NCBI GenBank assembly: GCA_009617715.1
Contig: VTFK01000014.1
Location: forward strand, 1,116,001-1,180,000
Source: Plectrocnemia conspersa
Taxonomy: Eukaryota; Arthropoda; Insecta; Trichoptera; Polycentropodidae
Reading direction: 5' to 3'
DNA length: 64,000 nt
Shown here one piece after another: positions 24,295 to 37,100 of this stretch; position 1 is the first letter of the stretch; each line of letters opens with the position of its first letter. Made by a program: the position numbers and the translations under genes. The notes under the pieces were generated by a model. That model was not told the origin of the DNA. It worked only from the letters and a program-made list of their open reading frames with translations, and did no database searches.

Positions 24295-25580
24295 GAATCG
24301 AATGAAGCACATCTAAACCGAATTTTGATCAATAGGAGAGCGCAACAAACAATAGTCCCTTCTGAGAAATTCAAAAATCCACGTCAAAAGCAATAAAATC
24401 GCGCCGTCGCCGTTGCATTAGGAACGTTCGTTTACTATCGCTAATACTTCGACTTTCAAAAATAATATTACAAATCGAATGTAGCACATATAAACCAAAT
24501 TTTGACCAATAGGAGAGCGCAAAAAAAACATTATCCCTTCTCAGAAGTAATAATTGTTTTTGTGCCCTTCTATTGACCAAAATTCTGTTTGAATTCACTT
24601 TGACCAACACTCTTATATCAGAAGTTCGTAGTAATATCAATAAGGATAGTTATCATATTTTTAAAGCATAGTGTAATATCGAAGTGCAGACAAACTATGG
24701 AGCTATATGCGAGATGCGACGTCTGTCTCTGCTTCTTCTTTCGCTTATTTTCCCTGAGTCCTGAGAGATGAGTTGGCTTAGTTTGTATTTTAGACTTGAT
24801 CCAAGGAAAGTTCTGAAACTAGTTTTAGAGCTTTCGTTCGGTTCGGTTTTGCTTTGAACAGCAAATATACGTTTCGCAACTATCAAATTGAGTTTCATAG
24901 ACATTTTAAAGCAGCATATTAGCGCAAATCAGTTGAATTATATTTTCGCTAATAGTTTTAGAAATTTCACAAGTCAAGTTGAGCTTGGTTAATTCATGTA
25001 GGTTAAGTTTGGGTTTGAACATAACATGGACGTTTCGCAACTGTCAAATTGAATTTTATAGATATTTTAAAGCAGAATATAAATTCACTAGAGCCTATTA
25101 GTTAAATTATGTTTCCGCTAATAGAAATATATATTTACATATATATCTACTGATGAAAATGTATTTGAATTTCACTAGTGAAACTATAACTTTACTGAAA
25201 AATACACTTCATTGTAACATTTGTACATCAGATGTAAAAATATAATGATACGTATGTAAATATTACTATAATACGTATAGAAAAGTTAAAATCATTTAAA
25301 TTTACTGGCACCTGCAAGATAAATTATATTAATGATTACACCGAAATTTATTTTTGGGATAGATTTTTTTGAGGGGTAAACCGAGAATACACGGTTTAGA
25401 ATCAGGTACTATATTTCAGATTTTTTAGGGAGGGGGCAAATGTTGGCTACTTAGTGGTCGTTTTTAATTATTTCGATTTCATTAAGATTCACAGTATTTC
25501 ATTATATAACATGCATTTATATGGCTAAATTCAAGGAGGGGGACAAATACCCCCACGTGCCTCTCCCAAATGACGACCCT
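24295..25580 (-). repeat. Repeat family A, long copy 2
   Basis: Matches 62985-64000 in inverted orientation over about 1 kb. Landmarks include CACTTTGACCAACACTCTTA, GAGATGCGACGTCTGTCTC, GAACAGCAAATATACGTTTC and the purine-rich GGGAGGGGGCAAATG block. Near its low-coordinate end a 70-bp unit is repeated (24300-24360 and 24475-24550, AATAGGAGAGCGCAA in both). The fold-back arm GTCAAAAGCAATAAAATCG is present once (about 24383). No long frame is seen. Confidence 0.75.
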
Positions 25581-25914
25581 GCGCAGTGCGAGAGAGGGAA
25601 TATAACGAAAACTAAGCAGAGCTACACTCGAAAGCTTATTTTTTAAAACTAATTTTATTTTTGATATTTTTTTTAATTAGGGATTATCTTGAGAAATCAC
25701 ACTATGGCTTATTTTAGGCGTAGGTGATATTTTCAGGGACATGCGGTAGTTGTTGCTAGATATCTAATCCGTTGTGACATATTGGGCTGACGCTTTTCAC
25801 GTTGCAACGGATAATTTTAAAATAAATAGTTTTTAATTAAAATAACATAGATTCACTGGTCGTATATTAGCCGGTTTCAAAAGCAAAAAAGCATAATCGC
25901 TAATCGGGTAAAAA
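25581..25914. other. Upstream of caprin, no gene seen
   Basis: AT-rich DNA running into the GC-rich 5' block of caprin. Confidence 0.4.
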
Positions 25915-26340
25915 ATCGTATTCGGCGCTCTCGGGCGCCGTCGGGTATCTTCGTGGATTTGCGGTGCGCACGCGCCAGCCGCCCGCCGCCCGCCGCGCGC
26001 CGCCTCTCGGGTCGCCCCTCGTGCCGCACGCAGGATGCCCGCCGCCGCGGCTCACCCGGCTCACCAGGCCTCCGCCCTCTCTGCCGCCGCCGCGGCCATC
26101 GCCGCGTCCCACAACGACGGCCCGGTCAGGCGCATCGTCTCCATCCTGCAGGACAAGATAGACGGCCTCGAGCGCCAGCGGGTGAGATTCCGCCCCTTTC
26201 CCCCCTCCCTCCCCTCGACAGCCGGCTGACCCTGCGCCCCCCGCGCCCTGCAACGAGAGTAACTCGCTTCTCCGCCCCCTCCCTCATCTAGCGTGACTGC
26301 GCAAACCGCGAGCTTTAGGTTAGGTTAGGTTACCCGGCGC
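25915..26340 (+). promoter_or_regulatory. CpG-rich 5' block of caprin
   Basis: The composition changes abruptly from AT-rich to dense CG around the first caprin exon and its donor, then back again. Three TTAGG units (GGTTAGGTTAGGTTA) lie at 26317-26331. A 5' UTR and promoter are likely here; the transcription start is not determined. Confidence 0.55.
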
Positions 26341-29300
26341 TCCTTTGTGCGACGCTGATTGTTTCGATGACGTCACGGCGAGCTACTCACATTGCGCAAT
26401 ATTTACGATGCACATTGCGCATTTTTATTCCATTTAAAAAAATCTCCATCATATGACACTTCTAGGAGGAATAATTCTATTGAATTCTCTTCAGTACAAT
26501 TACAAATGCCTCATGGTTGCAAAAAATAATATGTGACATTGCTTTGGTTCTTAATCTTGAACTGACTTAAATTGGATAACCTACATGGTTTTAACCAACA
26601 TAAGATTGACCTTGAAAATACCTTAGAGATGAACGTAAAAATGAATCATAACATATTTATTAGCTTCAATTTAATCTTTTGCAGTCAGAAAAAGTATTAA
26701 TGCATTTGGAGTACATTTTATTATCATTAAATATTTTAACCCTTCGAGTGGTGAGCTAATTTATACACATTTGTTAATTTTACAGATTTCAATGTTTTAT
26801 TGCTTTAATTTATTTTATTATTCGGCTTTTGTGGATTTTTTTATATCAATTCGAAGGCTCTCAATATTTTTTATAAAATATTTTTTTTATGCTCGTTTAT
26901 TTCGTACTCTTTAATTTATTTCTATTATTTTCTAAGACTCTGACTGCAGATGACACCTAAAGATGTCATCAAGAAACTCGCCAGTGTGCATATGCACCTA
27001 AAGGTGTCCTAAACCTTTGAGCCTTGAAATATATTTATTTTTATTTTTATATAATTGAAGGTTGAATTTATTGAAATAATATTTAAATAACTAATGGCAT
27101 AAATATGTGCTCCCCCACATATTAGCAAAGTGGATATTAATTTATGACAATTACTCTAAAAATATATGTTTACAATAACTCAAGCTACATTGGAAATTTT
27201 ATAATAAGTCTGTATATAATGCGTCTATTGGCTCCTGACATTCTTTCATTTGATATATTTTGCTTTTTGCCGTCGACTTGCAATTATTCAGAGAATTTGT
27301 CATCGTCCATTTGGACTTTGTCAAAAGCTTTTTCAAAATACATAAATAAACTTCTACAATAATATTGCACCACTGTTATATTAACACGGTTGCTGCCATG
27401 GTGGCCAGGCATGGCCAGCATAAACTTCTTGCATGAAATGTCACTAAAAGGCCACTGTGGCCTCTTTCAAGCATATGCAAAACACAACAACTTAATGTAC
27501 GCGTTAAGAATATCGGCGCCACGCTCAGAAACCAATGGTTATGAATCCTCTGTTGTGATTTGGTTGCCCCCAATAGCTATGAAACGACCAACGTCTTAAA
27601 ATTTAAAACTCGGATTTTATCGCCATGCGTGTGTTTTGAAAAATCATAAGCGTTTGTAAACAGACATGTATGTTTGATTTTAGACTATGGAATAAATAGA
27701 CAAGACTACGAAAGTGGCCAATAATGTTTTACATGTTTCACCATGTTTATTGATTAGCAACACCCAAACATTCGAATATCCTGGCAGTTATTGTTTCGAT
27801 ATATCAAATATTCTAATTATATCATTATCCTTTTCAATATTTACTATGCTCCAGCACAGGTGATTATATTTTGTAGAAATTTGTGACATGTAGGTTTTTT
27901 TGTTTGGTCATGAATTTTTTTTGCAATCATAACTAAATCTTATTGATCAGATACTCTCTAAACATCGCTCGTATACTTATTTATTTTTACTCATGTTAAA
28001 AGTTACATAAATTAAATTCAGGCTATAAATGTTTATGTAAATATTATAGAATAAAAATGTTATTCTATAATATACGCATCATCGTTTTTGTAGTTCTAAT
28101 CCATGTAGATATCGTTTTCAACAAATAAAATGTACTGATTAAAAAAACATTCGGTACTACTGGTATTTTATTTTGTAATACCGATGGTATCAAAGATCGA
28201 TTTTTACGAGGACAGTTTAAATAATTGTTCCATAAAACGAATTGTCAGTGCATTATTGTTCGACAGATTAGGTACCAGCGAGCACTGGCGAGAACACTGA
28301 ACATGAATAACTGCAACGAATCATTTTCCGAAAATTTACCTTACATAAATCCACAAACAATTCATTTTATGGAACAAAGTAATTATTTAAATGCACATAT
28401 TTCTTAAAATAAGTTTCTATTAAATAGCATCCATTTTTGCCCCAATACCAGTATTGCAATCCTTAGATATGATAAACAGACTAGTAAAGAATCAACAGCG
28501 CCATGGTGGCCATTGATTGCAGACACCTAATTACACGCTACGCTTACATTTTTTTAAACATAGACTAATTATTACTACATACGTAATATTCAACCAAGAT
28601 TCGTTGTTAATGGCCCAGCCCCAATTTTTAAAAATTTTGCTTGGCAGGTAATGTGTTAAAACTTGTATACTGAAAAAAGATTAGAGACTTTATTACCCAC
28701 TATATTTGTTCTTCAGTTTGATCTAGTTTCAACAACTATTATTTAATTTACAGAATGAAATATAATAAAACTCGTAGATTGATAAATAGAAAAATAATAA
28801 TCAATTTTCCCGCGCCCGAAACAAAAGAATACCATCAAAGCACTAAACGTTTATTCCTATAAATGAAATAAGAATTAAAATTCCATCACTTTTGTTGATA
28901 GATTCAATTTTTTTGGCCATTGACTTACTGGAAAACCAATAATGTAAATTATGAGTTAATGATACTATTTTTCAATAACTAATTTAATGCCTTATATATA
29001 TTTTTAATTTTACAGCTTCTAAATAATACTCGTACTGGCCTAATTTATGAAACTGCACTTTTCTATGGAAGCCAAATATTATTAGACTAGTCAAAATTGG
29101 TACATTTTTACTGACTAGCTAATGTTGTAATACATGTTTATAGAAAGCGGTTACAGTAGTGTAGCTGCTTTGTTTGTTTCCATTATCCTTACTTAAATAT
29201 GTATATAACTTTATGCAGTAATAATAGATAATTAAAGTCAAGTTCCTTCTAAATATATAGTCATAAATTTTTCTCATGCTTTAATAGGCATGTAGTTCCG

Positions 29301-31437
29301 CGTTAGTCATTGATTATTATTCTTATTTATACAATAATCCTATTAACGGCGCTGGTGTGGGTGACTTAAGTGACCTGATACATTTTTATCTGTCGTGTTT
29401 ATGATTATGTACTGTCAACAGCAATGCAAAGTAAAATCTGCCGGACCCGACGAGCCATGCGAAGAATTCTTACTGTTGGAGTTCGCATGGGACCTACTCA
29501 AGCAGGTCATGGGCATTGCTATCCTGTCGGAAAACGAAGCCAAGAAACAAACTCGAAAGGTATGAAGGTTGAAACGTTAACGACATAAACCGATATCTAA
29601 AATTGTAATTGTTTCATAGGATACCGCACAACGCAAGGCCCAAGATTTAAAATTAATACAGAACGTTTTGGCGATAGCGAACTATGTAAACTGCTTGACA
29701 AACGACTCCGAGGTACGATCTGACTTCCTTTCCGGTAAAGCTGGCGCTGCTCAACTCCGACCTGAAGATTTTGAGGCTATGGACGATTTGTAAGTCCTTT
29801 TTTATTTTTTTTTAAATAAAGTTTACTAATGAACCTTTAATTAATCGACTGATTTTAGGTATCTCAAAATTTCTCCTAAACCCGCTGTTGAAGAAGGAAC
29901 GCCCGCTTACGAATCTCGGACCGAAGATGCCGCCAGGTACGTGCTCGCCATCATGGAAGGCGACCATAGGACCATTTCGGGAACGACTTACGCTCGCGTG
30001 AAGGAGGCGATAGCCGAAGCTGAACAGTGCGGATATTTCGATCGGCCTCGAATTCCAGACACTCCGGAACCCGAAGAACCCGCGACGCCAGTAGCAGAAG
30101 AGCCCCCGGAAATCGTTGAACTCGTGCCTCCTCCGATAGTGCCTGCTAATCCCCCCGCACCCGTACCTCGCGCTGTTCCCGCTCCCGCTTTCTCAATGTT
30201 GCCTCCCAGAGCCCCGCCAGTCACTCTTCAGCAAATAGAGCACGCCTACTTCGCCCAATATCAGCAGCAGCAGCAGCAACAACAACAGCAACAACAACAA
30301 CAACAACAACAACAGCAGCAGCAGCAGCAGCAACTTCCACCGCCGCGTCAGCTTCCTCCCGTCCCTGAAGTCATCGGACCTCAAAGTTTTATATTTTTGC
30401 AAGAGTCCGAACTGGACGGCTCGGAGATGCCCCAACAGCCGACCCCGAGGCCGGCGTCTCCGGTCGCGTCCGCCATCCCCTCGCAGACGTTCACCAATCA
30501 GACTTTCACTATTCCTCAACGTTTCGCACCCGAGCTTCTGCAAAATCCTCAGATTCCGATGACCGATATACCTCAGCCGGTTCCGTATCCGACGGGCGAA
30601 ATTCCGAGCGGCCATATTCCTAATTTCCCAACGGCCAACGCTCCGATGATCCCGATACCGGCGACTCACCCCGTCCCTCAGCACGTACCCGCACCAGCGC
30701 CGATAGTCAACCCGCATCCGATACAGCAGCAACAACAACAGCAGCCGCCGCAACAGCAGAGGTTGCCTTCTCCTTTCCGACAAGGCGCGCCTTTCAATCC
30801 TCAATCGATTCAGAACGTAGAGCTTCCGCCTTCTCCCCTGAATGGAAACGAACCCGATGCAGAAGAGAAGCGACCCGATTCCCCCGCCGAACGGGACACC
30901 GAGATCGGAGAATGGAACGACGTCGTTAACAACCGAAACGATTCTGAAAACCGAAACGAATTGGAAATCGATGAATGGAACCCGAACGAATCTTCCGACG
31001 CCGCCGCTAGGACGAACGGGCAATCTGATAAGTTTCGTCCTAGGGGTAGAGGTCGTGGCGGTAACTTTCGAGGCCGCGGCGGATATCAGAACGGAAGAGG
31101 TGGATATTACAGAAACAACGACGGATATCAAGGCGGCAGCGGCGGCAATTCTAACGGTAGAAGCTACAACGGAGACAATTATCGCGAGAGAAACGATACC
31201 AGCAGATACGAAAACAATCAAGGATACCACGACAATTACAGAGGAGGGCGCGGTACGAACAACAGAGGAGCAACCCATCGTCAGAACGGCGCCGGCGGAC
31301 GCGGAACGCACCGCGGTAATCCTCCGCCGCGCAGCGCGGGCGGAAACCGAGGCCAGTACAACAGGAAGTCCGGCAACAACCAATTCGAGTCTCGTCAGAA
31401 CGGCTTCGATAACAGCAAGCAGTCTTTTACGAATTAA
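26035..31437 (+). CDS. Capr: Caprin homologue, RNA-granule RNA-binding protein
   Basis: Exons 26035-26181, 29422-29559, 29620-29789 and 29859-31437 close in phase to 677 aa. The Ala-rich start leads to GPVRRIVSILQDKIDGLE, the start of the caprin coiled region. Then come EFAWDLLKQVM, a Lys-rich helix and RSDFLSGKAG. IMEGDHRTISGTTYARVKEA and NYFD-like CGYFDRP mark the conserved core. The middle is Pro-rich with a 24-Gln run (about residues 233-256). The C-terminus is RGG/GR-rich (RGRGRGGNFRGRGGY). Caprins bind mRNA, FMRP and G3BP/Rasputin in cytoplasmic granules (family knowledge). Exon 1 to exon 2 leaves roughly 15 fewer residues in the coiled region than I recall for vertebrates, so a small exon in the 3.2-kb first intron may be missed. 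The start ATG has a good context. The GC-rich coding composition differs from the flanks. Confidence 0.88.
26738..27025. mobile_element. Possible decayed piggyBac-type MITE in caprin intron 1
   Basis: Begins TTAACCCTTCGAGTGGTGAG and ends near GGTGTCCTAAACCTTTGAGC, loosely inverted. Subterminal ACACCTAAAG and GCACCTAAAGG motifs are piggyBac-like. The right TTAA is not intact, so this is tentative. Confidence 0.3.
27381..27599. mobile_element. TTAA-flanked ~219-bp MITE in caprin intron 1
   Basis: TTAA at both ends (27381-27384 and 27596-27599), with CACGGTTGCTGCC inside the left and, read inward, GACGTTGGTCG inside the right. Similarity of the ends is only partial. It contains the inverted GGCCA-rich words CATGGTGGCCAGG and GGCCACTGTGGCC. 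Confidence 0.4.
28222..28412. repeat. Repeat family C, copy with inverted ends
   Basis: TTGTTCCATAAAACGAATTG at 28226 is inverted as CAATTCATTTTATGGAACAA ending at about 28378, making a ~155-bp MITE-like unit. Similarity to 54880-55025 covers GCAACGAATC, TTTACCTTACATAAAT and the right end, and continues past it through TATTTAAATGC and CTTAAAATAA. Confidence 0.6.
30262..30333 (+). repeat. CAG/CAA tract encoding 24 glutamines in caprin
   Basis: Twenty-four uninterrupted CAG or CAA codons, with CAG clusters at both ends and CAA in the middle. Interruption by CAA lowers slippage relative to a pure CAG run. A shorter Gln run follows near 30724-30755. Confidence 0.95.
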
Positions 31438-32277
31438 CTTCAGACTTTGTGATCTACGGCGAAAAGTATTAATAAATATAATATGTTGTGTGGCTTAAAA
31501 ATATCTAGTGAAGTTCTCAGCTTTCACTCATGCTTAGCGACGGCCGTTTTTTTTTTTTCATATGATTATTTTTATCGAATATAAATTCTAAAGTAATACT
31601 ATTTTTTTATTTATAAATAACTATGTCAATTATAAGTTAATTTTTTGCGGTTCGTTCGTATTTAAAATTGCACAGTACTCTGAAACAGCACGCCGATCGA
31701 ACATGTGCAATTAAGTCTCATCTCGATTGCCGAACGACATTTGGAAAACATCTTGTATAATTTTTGTATCTATAGAAGAGGTTTGCATAAATTCGTATAA
31801 TGTGCATTTAAACTTGTTGAAATATAATTTTTCGTATTGTATATATACAAACGCACGCGTCTATAACTTAGATGGCGAAATGTTACAGAAAAATATTTTC
31901 AAAAAATAAGGTTGATTTAATATTTGTTATTGTTTGGTAAACCTTAATCGGATCGAAAAAGGAATAAACATATTACACGCGGAAACATTACGTATAGGTT
32001 TTATACTGCTTTAATACATAGTTGTAATGTTTGCGTTTATTTCCAAGTTTATAACGATTTGTATCCGGTCAAGCAGTCAAAGCGGCGACGTCGAATATCC
32101 TAATGTCGAAGACGTCCTCATGACAATAAAAAGAGTCTCCGCTTTATCGTGTTCGACGTTGCAGCTCAGACTTTCGTATAACATATAAATAAGCAAAAAA
32201 TATAAATTAAAAAAAAAACTAAAATAAACATCATCATAAAATAACCAGTTTTTTTTCAACCCGAATGTCCAACCTAA
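31438..32277. terminator. Caprin 3' UTR and flank
   Basis: AATAAA at 31471-31476, only 33 bp after the stop, and again at 31963-31968 are candidate poly(A) signals. The rest is AT-rich without genes. Confidence 0.5.
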
Positions 32278-32640
32278 AGTCGGCTTTAAACTAGAGCATA
32301 CTCAAGACTTTGACCAAATTATTAGCAAGATTTAGTCGAACGAACCACTCATATGCTCACTGCAGTGAGCCGATGAAATCAGTTGTTTTGTGTGATCAGT
32401 TCGAGCATGTCTGTATATACAGCCGCGGCAGCTTTACTTTTAATTAATGCTTTAACAAAATAAAAATAATAGTCGACGATGGTGGATCCCACATATCGAA
32501 ACTTTGAAGTTAAAAACGTTCATCCACACCAAGAGCGGAGTGTACTGGCTCGCCCTTTTGAGCCACAAACAGCGACTCGGCTCAAGGTACACAACTAGAG
32601 CGGCTCATTTGTGTGAGCGTACTCTAGTTTAAAGCCGGCT
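32278..32640. mobile_element. 363-bp MITE with TAA target duplication
   Basis: The inverted ends share AGTCGGCTTTAAACTAGAG on the left and CTCTAGTTTAAAGCCGGCT on the right, then GCATACTC/GAGCGTACTC further in. TAA lies directly outside each end (32275-32277 and 32641-32643). A three-base duplication suggests the Harbinger class. There is no coding frame. Confidence 0.75.
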
Positions 32641-32643
32641 TAA

Positions 32644-34147
32644 TACAAAAAAAAACACAAAATAATGATTCATCTAAAATCTATTTATTCAGCTCGATAT
32701 GTACGTACATATATTGTACAAAAAAAATTATACATAATATAAGGCAAAAAATATAGTTGATTACAAAATATATTACCTAAAATTCATACAAAACTAAATC
32801 TGTCTGTACTTAATAATACTCAAAATAATTATTTATGTATATATCGCATTCGAATCGTTCGCATATAACAAAATTGTAGAAATATGCTCATATCAACAAT
32901 CTATATTTTTGAAAGGCTTTTTTTGTGTTCACATTTTACGCTTTACTTTTTTCATATAAAATATATATGTAAGTGTATATAAATATAATTTAAAGCGAAA
33001 ATATACAAATACGAGATTACTGTTCCGACTACCGTTTTGTACTAAAACCGTATCGTTACATCTTTTTAAGCAATCGCCTTATAAATGGACCGAAATAATC
33101 ACAAAAAGAACAAAGTTTAAACAGTTGATTCTACATAATAAAAAATCCAGCTTAAACAATTAAAGTAAGTATTGCGTCGACTTTCAATAAAAACAATCTA
33201 TAAATATTTTTTGCAATATGGCAACTATAATTTTCATAATAAATTAACATAAATATTTTAAATACTGTTGTCCATCCTAAAATATGAGTTAGTGACACGG
33301 TTCCATTTTTATTTGCAAATTCATTTATTCTTCGATTAAAATAAACTTTAATATGTAACAAACAATTATCTCTATTTTCAAAATATACATATGTTATCGT
33401 AGACTTACTATCGTCAATTTGGCCACAAAACGACTCTTATTTCGCCGATACGTTATCGAATTAAAATAAAGCCAAATTAACGCAAAAACAGTCTTTAAGT
33501 TAATCATTTAAATTATAAATTAAAATACAACTATCGAACATAAATTATGAGTTTATATCGAAATCGGTCCTCGATTAAATCACAAGTAATAGATCAACAA
33601 AAATTATAAATTCATTAAGTTTATTCCATATATACATACGAGCAAGTCAAAAATTAATTTTAAGAAGCATTCATTTTTTAATATGAAGCTCACCAACATA
33701 AAAAGATTGGTTTAAATAAATAAAATTTAACTAAAACGTTCTTAATCGATTAAAAAAATATGAGTCGTTTACAATAAGTGGTACAAACTTATTCCGTGAT
33801 TCAATTGTTTTGGTTTTAACTATTTGTAAAAAAACTGCTGGAATGTCAAGTATTGATGAAAATAAATAATAATAAAAAAAAAATTCACTAACCGATGCTT
33901 TATAAAATGACGGCTAATGCATCATGAAACAATTTATAACCTATTTATGTGTATATATATATATATAATTTATTATTGGTTATGGTAAAAAATATCATTT
34001 TCGTACACTTTCGATACTTCTGTCCGTGCGGGCATCACGCGCGCCTCGCGTTGCAACAAAAATTTAAACGTTTTTACCACCATTTTGGTGCATCGTCACT
34101 AAACAAAGGTAAATTTGTACACAACTTGAGTCTGCATTCGACGATAT
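32644..34147. other. 3' region of the PRR12/QSER1-like gene
   Basis: About 1.5 kb, very AT-rich, between the MITE and the stop of the minus-strand gene. Several TTTATT (AATAAA on the minus strand) occur, for example near 32683 and 33617, so a long 3' UTR is likely. A short TA run lies near 33950-33970. Confidence 0.45.
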
Positions 34148-37100
34148 TTACATAAGCTGCCTCGTAACAACGCTGACCCTCGATTTCTTTTCTATGGATT
34201 CCGCTTCGGCCCATGACTGACGAACGTCCCGGAATAGCTACAATAAAAAAAACAAGGAACATGTAAAAAGGACCGATATTTGTAATACACGAGATATAAA
34301 ATAAATTAAATTGCAAAACAAATCAGAAATAATACGAGAGTGAGACAATTGAAAACACTGCTCTATTGTACTGTAAAACAGTAGTACTGTTACATATAGT
34401 TGCAACAAGCACAAAAGTGGAGCAGCGCTATCATTCGTTTTTTGAGTAGTAAAGGGGTGAAACGGAGATATACGCAGTGTCACTCCAACAAATATATGAG
34501 TGGGTTAGAATTACAAGACGAGACAATCACTGAGTAAGTGTTACAATAATCTAAGATCTACACTTTTGAGTGTTAAACTTCTACCTTACTCGACCCTAAT
34601 GTTTCATATCTTTAAACCACTCAAAGGGAACAGAACAATATTTTTTTACTAGAGGTATCATTACATGTTCTGAAAACTGGAAAATTTACAAAACATACCT
34701 GAGAAAGCCAAGGTTCGTCGGCCAAGAGCTCGTTCAGAATTATCGTCGTATCTTTGTGAGGATCCTGAAGTCGCTTCTCGGCTACTCGTTTATTGCATTC
34801 GATAAACATTAAATACTTCTGATGCGACACACGACTATACAGTTTAACTCGGAGAGAACACGTTCGGCATAAAAACAAATCCTAAACAGAAGATATCATT
34901 ATAGATGGGTACAAAAAAAAACAATATCAACTTTCACAAACCTTTTCGTAAGGTATCCTCGGATCGGGGGGGTGGCACGGTTCCAAGGTGGCGGGATTGT
35001 AAGGCTGGCCGTAAATCTGCAATCGCGTGGTTGATCTCGACAGCCGACACGAGGTGCAGAGAGGGCCGCTCAAGGGAGGCGGAAACAACTCAGCGCTACT
35101 AATACAAGGCCATGTGCTCAAAGCTGCTTCTACGCCGCGGCTCCAAGGAACGCCGGCTATCGCAACTCTCCTGCACCTCTCTTCGGTGATATCGTCGACA
35201 GTCTTCACGTTCGTCAAGAAATACTCATCTTAAAAATCAAAACGAATAAATGTAATTATTTTAATATATATGTTTAAAAATATATTAATGTTGCATTGTA
35301 AATATGATATATGTGACAATTTTGAAAAAAATGAGTTACCAATTCACATGTACCGATTTGCACCAACCCTTGTATTATATTAGATTTAGTTTTTTTTTTA
35401 ATTTGTCATTACTTGTGTTTCATTTTCAACTATTTTTCTTTTTAAATCATGTAAATATTTGTAATATGAAATAATAAAACAGGTTATTTTAAGAATAATA
35501 TGTAATGTCGTACAATATCTAATATTAATTCATACATATATTAACACTTTACCTACCGCTCACGCCAATTGGCGTCCTGAGTGTGCCAAAAGTTAAACAC
35601 CGTAGACGCCAATTGGCGTCCTGTGTATGTTTTCGATTCCATGTCAAATTAAAAATATATGTTTAGTGTTTTATTTGCTTTTTTTTAAGAGATGACTAAA
35701 TAAATGTATGAATTTTCATTTTATTTTAATCTTTTTTTTTTTAATTATATTTAGACAAATGCGAAGGTTTTATAAATATATTTTATATTTCTTTCATCAG
35801 GCAGTTTCACTACCAGACAAACTTATGTATCTTTTGATGTGGTCCGAATATTTTAACAAATTTTTCTAGACATGTTATAAATGTAACAATGCATCAATTC
35901 AAGCCATTATTAAGTGGTTCTCAACATGTGGTTCGCCGGAAATAGAAATTAAGTATTACATTTCCTTATTATTAGAATTTAAAATTGATTGATGATTTTA
36001 AAATTATAAAAGCAAGTAATCTAGGAATTTAAATAAAAATAATTTAAATTGAGTTAACCAGCGGTTCTCAAACTTTTTCAAATTTCTAAAAAACTTTTAT
36101 CCAGCACACTTTTTTTTTTTTTTTCGGACGGCGTAAAAAAAGAAAAAATATGATATTTTATACACAAACATATAAATATGTATATTTAAAAATAATTTAT
36201 TGGGTAAATGGGTTTATTTAGAAATAAAGTCAAATTACATAAAATTAAAAAATACGATGTACATATATAAAAAGTACAAGACACTAAAAATTTATCATAT
36301 CATTAACCATTAGATAGTATTGGATTACTGAAAATCTCAAGATTGTCAGATTAGTAAGATTCTATTGTATTTTTTTCTATCCTGTTATAAGGAAATTCCA
36401 ACATATTTTTTGTGAGTAAATATTATCTCCCGTCAGATAATACTGGCTTACTGGAAATACCGAATCTCAGTGACACATTATTTTAGAAAATGGGAATTTT
36501 TTCGAGTTATTATTTTTGAATTATTAGCACGATACACATAAAAACTTATGGATAAGAATTAAGTTTAAATTATACTATCGTGTGAAGTGCATCTGGTTTT
36601 CGTGTGCTCGAGTGAATATTCAAAAATATTACGAACTGTTTATAAAACATAGTTTTTTAGTTAGATACGAGTGTAGAATCTACGTGAAAATAATTACAAT
36701 TTATGTTATTTAATATAGTGTTAAATATATATAGATATTCCAAGTGACAATGAAAATTATAGTGATAGTGATTCAGACTCCTCTGTTCATGAAAGAAATC
36801 GTCCACATGCTATGATGCTCATGAGCAATAAGGAAGATGAACAAGAAAAATATTTAGAAGACACTTTACAAGACACAAAACTTTATTGAAGATGACTTGT
36901 TTCCCGTTATTGCAGAAGAAACGAATAGACACCAAAATCAACACATCAACAGATACAAACTGCAAATAAAATCTAAAAAATGGGTGGATGTAACGGTACC
37001 AGAATTAAAAAATTGGTTTGAGTTGATATTGCTAATGAGCCTGGTAAAAAATGGCTCATTACACCTGTATTAGACAATAAATCCACTAATAGGAACCTTG

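Noticed and set aside
24371..24904. Short minus-strand frames in the 24-25 kb region
   Set aside because: They lie wholly in repeat family A and the counterpart copy at 63 kb does not keep the frames.
26317..26331. TTAGG x3, possible interstitial telomere
   Set aside because: Only three units; such short runs are common in insect promoters and do not show a telomere junction.
30193..31383. 396-codon minus-strand frame with a leucine run
   Set aside because: Shadow of the caprin exon; the leucine run is the complement of the CAG/CAA glutamine tract.
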